From positions 1,364,001 to 1,428,000 of the forward strand of contig NZ_LT634361.1 of the NCBI RefSeq assembly GCF_900119795.1: a DNA stretch of 64,000 nt. The letters run 5' to 3'. Below the pieces are notes generated by a model. It saw only the letters and a list, made by a program, of their open reading frames with translations, did not search any database and had not been told where the DNA came from. Position 1 is the first letter of the stretch; each line of letters opens with the position of its first letter. Source of the stretch: Tenacibaculum maritimum NCIMB 2154. GTDB taxonomy: Bacteria; Bacteroidota; Bacteroidia; Flavobacteriales; Flavobacteriaceae. Positions 63,359 through 64,000 of the stretch are shown here, one piece after another. A program made the position numbers and the translations under genes.

Positions 63359-64000
63359 ATTTCTTTTTAGAATTTAATAGCCGTTTAGCAGCCATAAAAG
63401 GAGTTGTTTTTCCACTTTCTAATTTTTCGATTTCTTTTATTAAAGATTCTTTTATTTCAGGAATATTATAAAAGTCATTTTTTAGTTGCTGGTGTATTGT
63501 TTCTAGTAACCAATACTCATTTTGTTGATTTCTTCGTTGCTCAAAAAAATTGTTCTTTTTGACTAAAATTAGATAATCCTCAATCATTTCAAAGATAACA
63601 TGGATGCCTTGATGGTGAAGAGCGCTTGCAACAAGTACTTTGGGTTGCCATCCACTTTCTTTTGAAGGGTATAGGTGTAGGGCTCTATTGAATGCTACTT
63701 TAGCTATTTTAGCTTTTTTCTCATTATCTCCATCCGCCTTATTAATAACAATAGCATCTGCCATTTCAATGATTCCTCGTTTTATACCTTGTAATTCATC
63801 ACCTGCTCCTGCCAACTTTAGTAATAAAAAGAAATCGACCATGGAATGAACGGCAGTTTCGCTTTGTCCAACACCTACAGTTTCTATAACAATTGTATCA
63901 AATCCGGCAGCTTCGCATAAAATAATACTTTCTCTTGTTTTTTGAGCAACTCCACCCAAGGAAGTGCCAGAAGGAGAAGGTCGAATAAAAGCATTTTTAT
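63357..64000 (-). CDS. meaB: MeaB-type G3E GTPase, methylmalonyl-CoA mutase chaperone (5' end outside window)
   Basis: The frame runs past the right edge of the window, so the N-terminal about 115 residues, including the P-loop, are not seen. The visible 214 residues carry NAFIRPSPSG, IIETVGVGQSETAV (switch II region), VINKADGDNEKKAK (NKxD-type guanine-specificity motif), and a helical C-terminal dimerisation arm. MeaB guards and reloads the B12 enzyme methylmalonyl-CoA mutase. The mutase gene itself is not in the window. Confidence 0.9.
   Translation of the reverse strand, partial: KNAFIRPSPSGTSLGGVAQKTRESIILCEAAGFDTIVIETVGVGQSETAVHSMVDFFLLLKLAGAGDELQGIKRGIIEMADAIVINKADGDNEKKAKIAKVAFNRALHLYPSKESGWQPKVLVASALHHQGIHVIFEMIEDYLILVKKNNFFEQRRNQQNEYWLLETIHQQLKNDFYNIPEIKESLIKEIEKLESGKTTPFMAAKRLLNSKKK

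Overview
The window (about one third G+C) reads as chromosome of a marine-type gliding flavobacterium (Bacteroidota, Flavobacteriaceae; a Tenacibaculum-like organism fits, but the genus cannot be fixed from sequence alone). Pointers are type IX secretion (PorQ), a complete sprC-sprD-sprB-sprF gliding locus, an HmuY-type heme system, many flavobacterial conserved hypothetical families, and Bacteroidota-type promoters (TTG, spacer, TAnnTTTG).

Layout. 1-0.7 kb: truncated lipoprotein gene. 1-9.2 kb: divergent iron/heme region. A four-gene minus-strand operon (DUF6607 protein, ankyrin protein, DUF2271 protein, and a PepSY membrane protein fused to flavodoxin and flavin reductase modules) faces a plus-strand TonB receptor plus HmuY-like lipoprotein pair; a 21-bp palindrome sits between the two promoters. 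9.3-11.6 kb: GH99-like lipoprotein and peptidase E. 11.8-13.6 kb: cmk and porQ. 13.8-36.6 kb: the sprC-sprD-sprB-sprF operon, with a 5927-residue SprB adhesin that carries two families of long, almost identical in-frame tandem duplications (1731 bp and 1869 bp periods). 36.7-48.4 kb, minus strand: folD, ffh, a long RluA-type pseudouridine synthase coupled to phosphatidylserine decarboxylase, two tandem acyl-CoA synthetases, a class III aminotransferase and an OstA/LptA-like protein. 48.5-53.7 kb: a PLP decarboxylase, a possible small RNA, RNase P RNA and acnB. 54-55.1 kb: an IS630-type element whose transposase is split by a +1 frame change. 55.2-57 kb: a TlpA-like thioredoxin, a DUF6495-type protein and a sirtuin. 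57.1-59 kb: a small uncharacterised module with a CI-like HTH protein behind a perfect palindrome, facing a lipoprotein, a membrane protein and a small basic protein. 59.3-64 kb: TrmH-type methyltransferase, topoisomerase III, a secreted hypothetical protein and a truncated meaB.

How the genes work together. SprC, SprD and SprF are known to be needed to deliver or stabilise SprB, the mobile adhesin that drives surface gliding; PorQ belongs to the same T9SS machinery. The heme region looks like one regulated system: HmuY-like protein captures heme, the TonB receptor imports it, and the flavin/PepSY protein may supply electrons for reductive handling of iron. The remaining genes are mostly housekeeping. 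No CRISPR array, tRNA, rRNA or prophage block was found.
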